Notes under the pieces: model-generated
What the model was told of the DNA's origin: nothing
Database searches by the model: none
The model's input: the letters and a program-made list of their open reading frames with translations, nothing else
Translations under genes and position numbers: made by a program
Part shown: one piece after another, positions 17,293-25,290 of the stretch
Numbering within the stretch: the stretch's first letter is position 1
How the letters are laid out: each line of letters opens with the position of its first letter
Source: Acidobacteriota bacterium
Lineage (GTDB): Bacteria > Acidobacteriota > Vicinamibacteria > Vicinamibacterales > 2-12-FULL-66-21
Direction of reading: 5' to 3'
Length of the DNA: 64,000 nt
Assembly: GCA_003222675.1 (NCBI GenBank)
Contig: QHWT01000040.1
Location: forward strand, 156,510 to 220,509

Positions 17293-17559
17293 TTACGTGA
17301 CGCTCCAGTGGTCCACGATACCGACGATCGTGGCGTCGGTCGGAGGCTCGGCGGGATAGAACGGGAACGCGGCCTCGCGGCCGCGGACGAAGAAGACGGT
17401 TTCGCCAACGCCTGCGCCGACCGAATCGAGCGCGACGAGCGTGCGGCCGGCCGGCTCACCCGACGCGGACAGCGGCTGCAGAACGAGCAGCTTGAGTCCC
17501 GTCAAATTCGCATCCTTCATCGTCGCGACGACCTGGCCGAGCACGCGCGCGAGCTGCAC
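17293..17559 (-). CDS. EutN/CcmL-type microcompartment vertex protein 2
   Basis: An 88-residue BMC-P protein with MQLARVLGQVVATMKD, LKLLVLQPL, ALDSVGAGVGETVFFVRG and TDATIVGIVDHW. The start is GTG at 17559, one base after the stop of EutN-3. It differs from the other two mainly in a PFYPAEPP loop before the last strand, so the three paralogues are not recent copies. Confidence 0.93.
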   Translation of the reverse strand: MQLARVLGQVVATMKDANLTGLKLLVLQPLSASGEPAGRTLVALDSVGAGVGETVFFVRGREAAFPFYPAEPPTDATIVGIVDHWSVT

Positions 17560-17560
17560 G

Positions 17561-17830
17561 TCAGTCTTTCACCTCGATGGAATCCACGATGCCCACGATG
17601 GCGGCATCGACGGGGCAGTCCTTCATGCCGAACGCCATGCGGGCCGAGCTGCCACTGACGATGAGCACGGTTTCGCCGAAACCGGCGTCGACGGTATCGA
17701 CGGCGACGAGATAGTTGCCGTCTGCCTTGCCGCTTGGATCGATCGGCCGCGCCACGAGCAGCTTGTTGCTCACCAGCCGCTCGTCCTTGCGAGTCGCCAC
17801 GACAGTGCCGACTACTCTGGCGAGGATCAT
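17561..17830 (-). CDS. EutN/CcmL-type microcompartment vertex protein 3
   Basis: An 89-residue BMC-P protein with MILARVVGTVVATRKD, NKLLVARPI, AVDTVDAGFGETVLIVSGSSARMAF and CPVDAAIVGIVDSIE. It is the first vertex gene after the BMC-H gene in transcription order. Three distinct BMC-P paralogues are a feature of PVM-type loci (established for Planctomycetes/Verrucomicrobia). Confidence 0.94.
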   Translation of the reverse strand: MILARVVGTVVATRKDERLVSNKLLVARPIDPSGKADGNYLVAVDTVDAGFGETVLIVSGSSARMAFGMKDCPVDAAIVGIVDSIEVKD

Positions 17831-17859
17831 GTCAATGCCGAATGTCCGCCTCCGCCCGC

Positions 17860-17978
17860 CATGAGATGCGCGCGGGCTACGGCGTGACCTCGCCGAAGCC
17901 GCTTCGCGGCGAAGGCGGGCCGAATGCTAAATGCCGAAACTGATTTCCTGCATTTGTCATTTGGCATTTGTCATTTGG
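17860..17978. repeat. Hairpin plus heptamer array TTTGGCA
   Basis: GCCGAAGCCGCTTCGCGGCG (about 17891-17910) can form a hairpin. It is followed by AATGCTA and TTTGTCA/TTTGGCA 7-mers up to the BMC-H stop. The TGCCAAA word recurs at 32992-33022 and 49517-49540. The gap holds no gene. Confidence 0.7.
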
Positions 17979-18264
17979 TCGTGGCGGACGCTTTGCCGAT
18001 CGGCAGCGCATCCTCGAGGTTGGCGTGTGGACGCGGGATCACGTGGACCGACACGAGCTCTCCGACTCGGCGCGCCGCGGCCGCGCCGGCATCGGTGGCC
18101 GCCTTCACAGCGGCGACGTCGCCGCGGACAATCGCGGTCACGTATCCCGCGCCGATCTTCTCCCAGCCCACCAGCGTCACCTTGGCGGCCTTGACCATCG
18201 CGTCGGCCGCCTCAATCATCGCGACCAGTCCCTTGGTCTCGACCATCCCGAGCGCCTCACCCAT
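17971..18264 (-). CDS. BMC-H microcompartment shell hexamer protein
   Basis: A 97-residue single-domain BMC (PduA/CcmK-like) protein. It matches the fold pattern [20 protein letters not shown], then [11 protein letters not shown] (the central pore loop KIGAG at 36-40), then [18 protein letters not shown] and VHVIPRPH. Hexamers tile the facets of the shell and pass small substrates through the pore. The C-terminus drops out at the start of a repeat array. It is co-directional with the three vertex genes. Confidence 0.95.
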   Translation of the reverse strand: MGEALGMVETKGLVAMIEAADAMVKAAKVTLVGWEKIGAGYVTAIVRGDVAAVKAATDAGAAAARRVGELVSVHVIPRPHANLEDALPIGKASATTK

Positions 18265-18282
18265 TTGAAATGCTCCTTCCAG

Positions 18283-18425
18283 CTGCCAGCTACCAGCTGC
18301 CAGCCTCCAGCTTTCAGCCTCCAGCCTTCAGCTACCAGCCACCAGCTTCCAGCTTTCAGTTTTCAGCCCTCAGTTCGATCGGGCCCAGGCTGACGGCTGG
18401 GAGCTGGCGGCTGGAAGCTGACTGC
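18283..18425. repeat. Heptamer array CCAGCTT with inverted end
   Basis: About thirteen degenerate units (CCAGCTG, CCAGCTA, CCAGCCT, TCAGCTT) run from 18283 to about 18372. Complementary GGCTGGGAGCTGG words follow to 18425. The array separates the aldolase gene from the BMC-H gene in what is otherwise one operon. No gene was seen. Confidence 0.85.
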
Positions 18426-18439
18426 TACATCGGCAGCGG

Positions 18440-19297
18440 TCACTTCAGCTCTCTGACCGCTGCCTCTATCAGCGCTGTCAGTTCGCGGTATGTTAGCCGA
18501 ATTTCCCCATCCGGACCTATTCCGCCGGCGGTCGACCGGTAATCGGGAATGAGGCGCGCGCCGTCACCTTCTGGTGCGAAGACCGTCTGACACGCGACCG
18601 GATCGATCGATGCCGGCGCGCCGGGATCCGGACAGATCGGCGCGGGGGCCGCGATGCCGTAGCGTCCGCGGAGCCCCTGCAGACGCTCGACTTCCTGGCG
18701 CGAGAGGAGCCGTTCGCCGCCGAGCATCCGCGCGACGAAACTGATCTTCGCGAAATGCTCGATCGTTTCCATCTTGTAATACGCGGAGAACAGGTCCGAT
18801 CCCACCGTCAGCGCGCCGTGATTCGCGAGCAGCATGCCGTCGTGCGCCTTGATGTAGCGTCGCACGGCGTCCGGCAGTTCCTGGGTCGATGGCGTGGCAT
18901 AGTCGGCAATCGGCACGCTCCCGAGCGTCGTGATCACCTCGGCCAGCACCGCGCGATCGAGCGCGATGCCCGCGACGGCGAACCCGGTCGCGGTCGGCGG
19001 GTGCGCGTGCACCACGGCATTCACGTCCGGCCGCTGCCGATAGACCTCCAGGTGCATCTGCATCTCGGACGAAGGATTGCGGTCGCCTTCGAGTTTCTTT
19101 CCCTCGAGATCCGTGATGCACATCATCTGCGGGTGCATGAATCCCTTGCAGACGTTCGCGGGTGTCATCAGCAGCCGTGCGGCGTCGAGGCGCACGCTGA
19201 TGTTGCCGTCGTTCGACGCCGTGTACCCGCGCGCATACATCCGCCGGCCGACCTCGACGATGTCCTGACGCAGTTTGATTTCGTCGGCCAGCATCAT
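18440..19297 (-). CDS. Class II aldolase, L-fuculose/rhamnulose-phosphate aldolase type
   Basis: A zinc aldolase of about 285 residues. The zinc ligands are HAH at 97-99 and His160 in LLANHGALTVG, with a catalytic Glu at 78 (PSSEMQMH). In PVM-type microcompartment loci this enzyme cleaves fuculose- or rhamnulose-1-phosphate to DHAP and lactaldehyde, and the shell then handles the aldehyde (established for Planctomyces). Here it precedes the shell genes in transcription order. The C-terminal 55 residues are an extension beyond FucA. The start is ATG 19297, overlapping the upstream stop. Substrate inferred from context. Confidence 0.87.
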   Translation of the reverse strand: MMLADEIKLRQDIVEVGRRMYARGYTASNDGNISVRLDAARLLMTPANVCKGFMHPQMMCITDLEGKKLEGDRNPSSEMQMHLEVYRQRPDVNAVVHAHPPTATGFAVAGIALDRAVLAEVITTLGSVPIADYATPSTQELPDAVRRYIKAHDGMLLANHGALTVGSDLFSAYYKMETIEHFAKISFVARMLGGERLLSRQEVERLQGLRGRYGIAAPAPICPDPGAPASIDPVACQTVFAPEGDGARLIPDYRSTAGGIGPDGEIRLTYRELTALIEAAVRELK

Positions 19298-19542
19298 CGC
19301 TTCGACCACGCCTGGCGGCAGCGCTCGGAACAGAAGAAATGCAGGTCGTTGCCGGAGCCGGACGTCAACGCGCGCGACGGGACCACGTAGGTGCCGCAGA
19401 CGGGATCCCGCGCGAGCGCCACGGCAGAAGGAGATTGGGGATCGCGCCGCCCACTCAGGCCTTCGGCGATGCCGTAGACCAGCCGCCAGACCGCACGCGC
19501 GACGAAGTACACGAGCAGCAGGAAGATGATGACGCGAACCAT
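19294..19542 (-). CDS. PP0621-like membrane protein with YHS/TRASH-type metal motif
   Basis: An 82-residue protein with one N-terminal membrane helix (VIIFLLLVYFVARAVW). Its C-terminal domain has DPVCGTYVVPSRAL and HFFCSERCRQAW, where the Cys residues form a likely metal-binding knuckle. It overlaps the aldolase start and is 1 bp from the TPR gene upstream. Its role is unknown. Confidence 0.8.
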   Translation of the reverse strand: MVRVIIFLLLVYFVARAVWRLVYGIAEGLSGRRDPQSPSAVALARDPVCGTYVVPSRALTSGSGNDLHFFCSERCRQAWSKR

Positions 19543-19543
19543 G

Positions 19544-20149
19544 TCACCGTCCCGTGCCGCTGCCGGCGCCGACATTCTTGTGCGCGGCGCGCACGCCGTC
19601 GAGCGCCTGCCTGGCGGCGCGTGCCTCCTCGGATTCGGGCGCGACCTGAAGAACCTTTTCCCATGACGCTGACGCGCCGTTCAGGTCCTGTTTGCCGAAC
19701 GCGCGCACGATGCCCTGATTGAGCAGCGTCTTGGCGTGCCTGGGGTCGACGGCCAATGAACGATCGAATTGTGCGAGCGCGCGGTCCGGTTGATTCATGT
19801 AGTAGTAGACAATCCCGAGATCCGTGCTCGCGCTGACGTCCTTCGGATTGATCTTGAGCGCCGCCTGATACCACTCGGCCGCGTCCTGCAGTCGTTCCGC
19901 ATCGAAATACATGTTCCCAAGCTGCACGCGGACGACGGCGTCGTTCGGGTTCCGCTCGGCTTCGGACTTCATCGCCGCGGCGCGCGATTCATCGAGCGGC
20001 TGCGGCGTCTGCGGCTGTGGGCCCGCGGCCGACGATCCGCTCGTTGACGGCGCGGCGGGCGCCGGCGGCGCACCGCCGCCCCCGTGCTGGCTGCCGATGA
20101 TCCACCCGACCAGCAGGCCGAAGAACACGCCCGCAATGCCGACGGCCAT
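19544..20149 (-). CDS. Membrane-anchored TPR protein
   Basis: A protein of about 201 residues. One N-terminal helix (VGIAGVFFGLLVGWIIG) and an Ala/Pro/Gln-rich linker lead to three to four TPR units, for example NDAVVRVQLGNMYFDAERLQDAAEWYQAAL and two further repeats with the same spacing. TPR units bind proteins; the partner is not evident. Starts at GTG 20164 or TTG 20173 are also possible. The gene lies between pdxJ and the aldolase operon. Confidence 0.82.
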   Translation of the reverse strand: MAVGIAGVFFGLLVGWIIGSQHGGGGAPPAPAAPSTSGSSAAGPQPQTPQPLDESRAAAMKSEAERNPNDAVVRVQLGNMYFDAERLQDAAEWYQAALKINPKDVSASTDLGIVYYYMNQPDRALAQFDRSLAVDPRHAKTLLNQGIVRAFGKQDLNGASASWEKVLQVAPESEEARAARQALDGVRAAHKNVGAGSGTGR

Positions 20150-20189
20150 AGCGTCCCTGGACACAGTGAACAATTATAGTGGGCCGGTG

Positions 20190-20358
20190 AACCAGGCGCC
20201 GAATCGTCAATCCCTAATCCCCGATCCTCGATCCCTCATCGAATCCTTCATCCTGGATCTTCAATCGAGCATCGAGCGCACCACCCTCGGACTCGATTCA
20301 AGATACCCGATTGATGATTTCCGATTGACGCTGGGATCCCGGCTCAGGGATTGACGAT
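20190..20358. repeat. Inverted-repeat element with GATCCCT words
   Basis: TCGTCAATCCCTAATCCCCG (from about 20204) and the complementary GGGATCCCGGCTCAGGGATTGACGA edge (about 20334-20358) are imperfect terminal inverted repeats. They enclose degenerate ATCCTCGATCC and GATTGAC words. The element fills the 200-bp gap between the TPR gene and pdxJ. No gene was seen. Confidence 0.75.
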
Positions 20359-20372
20359 TGCGCGGTGAACGA

Positions 20373-21125
20373 TCACACCGCGCATGCCGCGAGATAATCG
20401 CGCACCGCGCGATCGAGACCGACGTAGAGCGCGTGGCTGATCAGCGCATGGCCGATGGATACTTCGTCGAGGTGGGGCAACGTGCGGAAGAGCACGAGGT
20501 TGTCGAGATCCAGATCGTGCCCTGCATTGATGCCGAGCCCGAGCGCGTGCGCCAGGTTCGCGGCCTCGACGTAACCGCGGAAGCTCTCGTCGGCCGCCGC
20601 TTCGCTCTCCTTGAACGCGTGGGCGAACGGCTCCGTGTAAAGCTCGATGCGTTGAGCGCCAAGCGAGGCCGCCCACTTCACGGCTGCCGGCTCCGGATCG
20701 ATGAACATGCTGACGCGGATGCCGCGCTGCTGGAGATCCGCGACGAGCGCGCCCAGTTCCTTGGCCGGCGTGTCGGGTGGCCACCCCGCCTGACTTGTGA
20801 TTTCGCCGGGACGCACGGGGACCAACGTGCACTGGTGCGGCCGCATTTCGCGGACCATCTCGATCAGATCCGAGCGCGGATCCCCCTCGATGTTGAACTC
20901 GATCTCACGCCGGTGCGGCGCCAGGAACCTGTTAATGGCGGTGACGTCGAACGGCGTGATGTGCCGCTGATCGGCGCGTGGGTGCACGGTAATGCCGCGG
21001 GCGCCGGCATTCACGCACACGCGCACGGCGTCGACGACGGAGGGCAGCGCGCCGCCGCGAGAGTTGCGCAGCGTCGCCACCTTGTTGACGTTGACGCTCA
21101 GCCGAGGCCCGTCGGCCATGCTCAT
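20373..21125 (-). CDS. pdxJ: Pyridoxine 5'-phosphate synthase
   Basis: A 250-residue TIM-barrel enzyme closing the pyridoxine ring from deoxyxylulose-5-phosphate and 3-amino-2-oxopropyl phosphate. Conserved blocks are LSVNVNKVATLRNSRG, GARGITVHPRADQRHI, FNIEGDP, VTLVPVRPGE and GLGINAGHDL. The ATG at 21125 overlaps the glmM stop by 4 bp, making pdxJ the last gene of the glmM operon. Confidence 0.96.
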   Translation of the reverse strand: MSMADGPRLSVNVNKVATLRNSRGGALPSVVDAVRVCVNAGARGITVHPRADQRHITPFDVTAINRFLAPHRREIEFNIEGDPRSDLIEMVREMRPHQCTLVPVRPGEITSQAGWPPDTPAKELGALVADLQQRGIRVSMFIDPEPAAVKWAASLGAQRIELYTEPFAHAFKESEAAADESFRGYVEAANLAHALGLGINAGHDLDLDNLVLFRTLPHLDEVSIGHALISHALYVGLDRAVRDYLAACAV

Positions 21126-22483
21126 CCCAGGTGCTGCTTTACGCTGTCCGCGATCTCGCGCGCCCAGCCCTGAATCTCCTGCTGATCGCGGCCCTCAATC
21201 ATCACGCGCAGGAGCGGCTCGGTGCCCGAGTAGCGGACGAGCAGCCGCCCCTGGCCCGCGAGCCGCTGCTCGACCCGATCCATGGCGTCCGCTATCGCAG
21301 GCACGGCGCGCAACTCCTTCTTCTCCCGCACGCGCACATTCACGAGCACCTGCGGATACCTCACGAGCTCGGCCGCCAGATCCGCGAGCTCGCGCCCCGT
21401 GTCGGCCATCACGCGCATGACGCTGAGCGCCGTCGCGATACCGTCACCCGTGAACAGGTGTTCTGAAAAAATGATGTGTCCCGATTGTTCTCCCCCGATG
21501 GAGATGTTTCGCTTGAGCATCTCCTCCGTGACGTACTTATCGCCCACGGGACACCGCACCAGCTCGATTCCGCTCTCGCGCAGGCCGATCTCGAGGCCGA
21601 TGTTGCTCATCACGGTCGCGACCACGGCATCGCCCTTCAAACGATCCTGCGCCTTCATATGACGCGCCGAGAGCAGCATCACGGCGTCGCCATCGACAAT
21701 GGCTCCCGTGTGATCGATGAAGATCGCACGATCGCCGTCGCCGTCGAAGGCCACGCCCACGCGGCAGCGGCCGTCGCGAACGGCCGCCGCGAGACGCTCG
21801 GGGTGCGTCGACCCGCAATCCAGGTTGATGTTCCGTCCATCGGGTGAGTTGCCGATAACGGTGACGTCGTAGCCCAGCTCTTGAAACAGCCGCGGCGCGA
21901 CGGTGGTGGTCGCGCCATTGGCGGTGTCGATCGCAAGCTTGAAACGCCCGAGGCGTTCCGGATTCGGAAACGCCAGCTCCGTGTGCGCGAGGTACGCGTC
22001 GATCACGTCGGTCCGAGCCACCGGCGCCAGGCCGGCCGCGAGCACCTGCCACGACGAATCCGCGATGATCGTCTCGACTCGACGCTCGAGCTCCTCGGTG
22101 AACTTCTCCCCGCGTCCCGAGAACACCTTGATGCCGTTGTCCTGGAACGGATTGTGTGATGCGGAGATGACGAGGCCCGCGTCGAACCCCATCGCGCGCG
22201 TCACGTAGGCGATGGCGGGCGTGGGAATCACGCCCGCGCTCGTAATCGCGGCGCCCTCCGAGTGGACCCCGCGTCCGAGCTCGCGCTCGATCCATTCCCC
22301 CGACTCGCGCGTGTCCCGGCCGACGAGAAACCGCAGCGCGCGCGGAGAATGGACCGCCGCGTCAGCGCCGCGCATGGCGCGCACGAGCGCCGCCCCGAGG
22401 CGCGCGACCGTTTCGTGATCCAGCGGGTACTCGCCGGCGGTGCCGCGCACGCCGTCGGTTCCAAACAGTCTGGTCTGCGACAT
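21122..22483 (-). CDS. glmM: Phosphoglucosamine mutase
   Basis: A 453-residue enzyme converting glucosamine-6-phosphate to glucosamine-1-phosphate for UDP-GlcNAc synthesis. N-terminal RLFGTDGVRG, active-site Ser109 in ISASHNP, a DGDGDR metal loop, the sugar-binding GGEQSGHI and the phosphate-binding RYSGTEPLLRVM are all present. The ATG at 22483 overlaps the cdaR stop by one base. The cdaA-cdaR-glmM arrangement is established as a physically interacting c-di-AMP module in Firmicutes. Confidence 0.97.
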   Translation of the reverse strand: MSQTRLFGTDGVRGTAGEYPLDHETVARLGAALVRAMRGADAAVHSPRALRFLVGRDTRESGEWIERELGRGVHSEGAAITSAGVIPTPAIAYVTRAMGFDAGLVISASHNPFQDNGIKVFSGRGEKFTEELERRVETIIADSSWQVLAAGLAPVARTDVIDAYLAHTELAFPNPERLGRFKLAIDTANGATTTVAPRLFQELGYDVTVIGNSPDGRNINLDCGSTHPERLAAAVRDGRCRVGVAFDGDGDRAIFIDHTGAIVDGDAVMLLSARHMKAQDRLKGDAVVATVMSNIGLEIGLRESGIELVRCPVGDKYVTEEMLKRNISIGGEQSGHIIFSEHLFTGDGIATALSVMRVMADTGRELADLAAELVRYPQVLVNVRVREKKELRAVPAIADAMDRVEQRLAGQGRLLVRYSGTEPLLRVMIEGRDQQEIQGWAREIADSVKQHLG

Positions 22484-23397
22484 CACTTGATCGTTACGGA
22501 AACCACGGCAGGATCGACCGCCGCGACCCCGAAGCTCTCGGCCGGATCCACTTGAACCCGCAGATTGTACCGGCCGGTTCCGAGGCCGGCAAGGTCCACG
22601 AACGACTGGATGCTGTCGTTGCGAACGGACGCGAGCGCGTCCCGGCCGCCGCGCACGGATACGCGCACGAGCGAGGGCGTAATCTGCGCGCGCAGTCCCG
22701 CGCCGAGGTTGCGCCACCGCACCGGCACGTCGGCCACTGACCGCTCAATCGGCGCCGGCCACACTTCGACGATCACGGTCGCGCTCTGCGGCTGCAGGAG
22801 GCGGACGGACGAATCAACGACGCCAACCGTTACCACGTCGCGCACGCGTGTCCTGGCGCCGGAGATGGACACCGGTTCGGTCGTCGCTTCCGCGATCTGA
22901 CGCACGCGCGTATCGGGCCCGACAATGTCGACCGTTGCGGGTTCGGCGGACACGCGGCCCGCGACGAACCCTGGCGCGGGTTCCCCTTGTGTCGCCGGTA
23001 CGACGGGGACTTTGCGCTGCGCCGATTTCTCGACTTCAATCGAAATCGTGGGCGGCACCACCTGCGCAACTTCGATCCCGAACGGCGCGCGTACCTCATC
23101 GGCCCGAATGTGAAACAGCCGCGATCCCGCGCGCGCGGCGGACAGGTCCAGCATCGCGACGATCTCCCCCGGCTGAACTCGGCTCAGCAGCGCAGAGGAT
23201 CCGCGCACGCGTACATCGACGTTGTCAGGCGGACTACCGACAATCTCGAGCTGCGTCGGGATGTTCCGGAACTCGAGCGGCACGCGCAGGCTCCGCTCAA
23301 CGACGTGCTCTCCCGCGACGGTGACCCAGAGCAGCGTCGCCAGCGCAATCGCCAGCACCTTGAGCCCAAAATGACGGAACGGGTGATAGCGCATCAC
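22483..23397 (-). CDS. cdaR: YbbR-domain regulator of diadenylate cyclase
   Basis: A 304-residue membrane-anchored protein with an N-terminal helix (KVLAIALATLLWVTVAG) followed by three to four extracytoplasmic YbbR repeats. Each repeat carries the pattern VxVRGxxxxLxxVxPGEIxAxLDLSxAxxG or a related PAxVxVxGP block. It sits between cdaA and glmM, the standard position for the CdaR modulator of CdaA. The start overlaps cdaA by 4 bp. Confidence 0.9.
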   Translation of the reverse strand: MMRYHPFRHFGLKVLAIALATLLWVTVAGEHVVERSLRVPLEFRNIPTQLEIVGSPPDNVDVRVRGSSALLSRVQPGEIVAMLDLSAARAGSRLFHIRADEVRAPFGIEVAQVVPPTISIEVEKSAQRKVPVVPATQGEPAPGFVAGRVSAEPATVDIVGPDTRVRQIAEATTEPVSISGARTRVRDVVTVGVVDSSVRLLQPQSATVIVEVWPAPIERSVADVPVRWRNLGAGLRAQITPSLVRVSVRGGRDALASVRNDSIQSFVDLAGLGTGRYNLRVQVDPAESFGVAAVDPAVVSVTIK

Positions 23398-24200
23398 CCC
23401 TCGTAGCTGGCCTGCGCGCGGCCGCGCCGGAGCAGCACGAGGCTGCGCAGCCGCTCGCGCAGCTCATCGGGTGTGAGCGCGCGCTCGATGTTCCCGTCGA
23501 GCGCGATCGCAATTTGCCCGGTCTCTTCCGAGATGACGACAGCCGCGGCATCGCTTTCTTCCGTCAGACCGATTGCCGCGCGGTGGCGCGTCCCAAGGTC
23601 ACGGCTGAGGCGCGGATTCACCGTCAACGGCAGAAAGCAGGCGGCCGCGGCGACGCGGCCTTCCTGCAGAATCACGGCGCCGTCGTGGAGCGGCGAGCCC
23701 GGATTGAAAATCGTCACCAGCAGATCGTAGGTGAGCATCGCATCGAGCGGGATGCCGCTCTCGATGTAGTTGCGCAGGCCGATTTCCCGCTCGATCGCGA
23801 AGATCGCGCCGGTCCGCTGCTGCGCGAGCATGGTCGCGGCGACGACAACTTCTTCAATCGTTTCATCGGCCGCCTGTTGCCGCGTCAGGTACCGGAAGAA
23901 GGGCGCCTGGCCGAAGTGCGCCAGCGCGCGGCGGATGTCGGATTGAAAAATCACGATCGCCGCAAAGGCGACGTAGACCAGCGCGTTGCGGATCAGCCAG
24001 TTCAGCGTCTGCAGCGGCGCGAGCCGCGAGACGTAGAACAAGGTGACGATCAGGAACGACCCGAGCGCCATCTGCACGGCGCGCGTCCCCCTGATCAATT
24101 TCAGGAACTCGTAGATCAGCAGCGACACGATCGCGATGTCGAGGACGTCCCACCAGCCAACGGGCGGGCGCCTCAACAGGTTCGTGAGGTAATCCGGCAT
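23394..24200 (-). CDS. cdaA: Diadenylate cyclase
   Basis: A 268-residue enzyme making c-di-AMP from two ATP. Three N-terminal membrane helices (about 20-37, 42-60, 66-86) precede a DAC domain with the catalytic DGA at 173-175 (PLHDGAVIL) and RHR at 205-207 (LGTRHRAAIGL). The product usually controls potassium, turgor and cell-wall homeostasis, in keeping with glmM downstream. folP lies 83 bp upstream. Confidence 0.96.
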   Translation of the reverse strand: MPDYLTNLLRRPPVGWWDVLDIAIVSLLIYEFLKLIRGTRAVQMALGSFLIVTLFYVSRLAPLQTLNWLIRNALVYVAFAAIVIFQSDIRRALAHFGQAPFFRYLTRQQAADETIEEVVVAATMLAQQRTGAIFAIEREIGLRNYIESGIPLDAMLTYDLLVTIFNPGSPLHDGAVILQEGRVAAAACFLPLTVNPRLSRDLGTRHRAAIGLTEESDAAAVVISEETGQIAIALDGNIERALTPDELRERLRSLVLLRRGRAQASYEG

Positions 24201-24283
24201 CGGTCGGGTTAGCTTACCTCGGGGAAAGGTGCTCGGTGCAAAGTGCTAGCACCCTTGCACGGAGCACCGACGCCGCGGCGCAG

Positions 24284-25153
24284 TTATTCGCGCGCCGCGG
24301 CTCGGATCCGGTCCGCAACGCGCACGACATCGACCATCGCGCCGACGCCGTGCACGCGCACGATATGTGCGCCCAGGAGCACGCTGGCCGTGACCGCCGC
24401 GGCCGTTCCCCACTCCCGCTGATCTGGCTCACGCTCGCCGAGGACAGTCTTCAGGAAGGATTTTCGCGACGGGCCCGACAGGATCGGACAATCGAGCGCG
24501 GCGAGCGCGTCCAGGTGCGCAAGCACGCCATAGCTGTGCTCCGCGCGTTTCGCGAATCCGAACCCGGGATCGATGACGATGCGGTCCCGCGATACTCCCG
24601 CGGCCCTCGCGCGCTCGATCGCTGACCCCAGCTCCGCCGTCACCTCGCGCACGACATCGCCGTACACCGCTCGCTCGTACATCTCCCGCGAGCGTCCGCG
24701 CGTGTGCATCAGGATCAAGGCCGCGCCCGTCTCAGCGGCAACCGCGCCGAGAGCGGGCTCGTATTGAAGCCCGCTCACGTCGTTGATGATCGCCGCGCCG
24801 CGCGCTACGGCTGCGCGCGCAACGTTCGCCTTGTAGGTGTCGATGGAGATCGGCGCATCGGTCTCAACCGCCAGCCGCTCCACGACGGGCAGCACGCGGC
24901 GCAGCTCTTCGTCTTCAGGCAGCGGATCTGCGCCCGGACGCGTGGATTCTCCGCCAATGTCGATGATGTCCGCTCCCTCCGCGACCATGCGCAGTCCAGC
25001 GGCGACGGCGCGATCGAAGTCGAAATGCCGTCCGCCGTCCGCGAACGAGTCAGGGGTGACGTTGAGAATGCCCATCACGAACGTGCGGGCGCCGAGCTGC
25101 AGCGCCGGGCGATGAGGCAGCGGAATGGTGAAGGAGACGCGCGGGTGAAACAT
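24284..25153 (-). CDS. folP: Dihydropteroate synthase
   Basis: A 289-residue TIM-barrel folate enzyme joining 4-aminobenzoate to dihydropterin pyrophosphate. It has MGILNVTPDSFADGG, DIGGESTRPGA, PISIDTYKANVARAA, INDVSGL and DPGFGFAK, all conserved. It lies between ftsH and cdaA in the order tilS-ftsH-folP-cdaA. Confidence 0.96.
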   Translation of the reverse strand: MFHPRVSFTIPLPHRPALQLGARTFVMGILNVTPDSFADGGRHFDFDRAVAAGLRMVAEGADIIDIGGESTRPGADPLPEDEELRRVLPVVERLAVETDAPISIDTYKANVARAAVARGAAIINDVSGLQYEPALGAVAAETGAALILMHTRGRSREMYERAVYGDVVREVTAELGSAIERARAAGVSRDRIVIDPGFGFAKRAEHSYGVLAHLDALAALDCPILSGPSRKSFLKTVLGEREPDQREWGTAAAVTASVLLGAHIVRVHGVGAMVDVVRVADRIRAAARE

Positions 25154-25159
25154 CGGATT

Positions 25160-25290
25160 TGGTGATGTGCCGATTCAGTGATTTGGTGAATCTCGCTTCG
25201 CACGCGCTACCGCGCGTGCATTGAAGCGCGGGTGGTAGCCCGCGCAAGCCCAATCACCAAATCACCAAATTACCAAATCACCAAATCTGT
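25160..25290. repeat. ATCACCAA repeats around a GC hairpin
   Basis: GATTTGGTGA words at 25158-25195 and ATCACCAA 8-mers at 25252-25288 face each other. Between them lie CGCGCTACCGCGCG and GCGGGTGGTAGCCCGC stem-loops. The element fills the folP-ftsH gap. The same ATCACCAA word recurs at 28785-28850 and 57150-57160. Confidence 0.75.
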
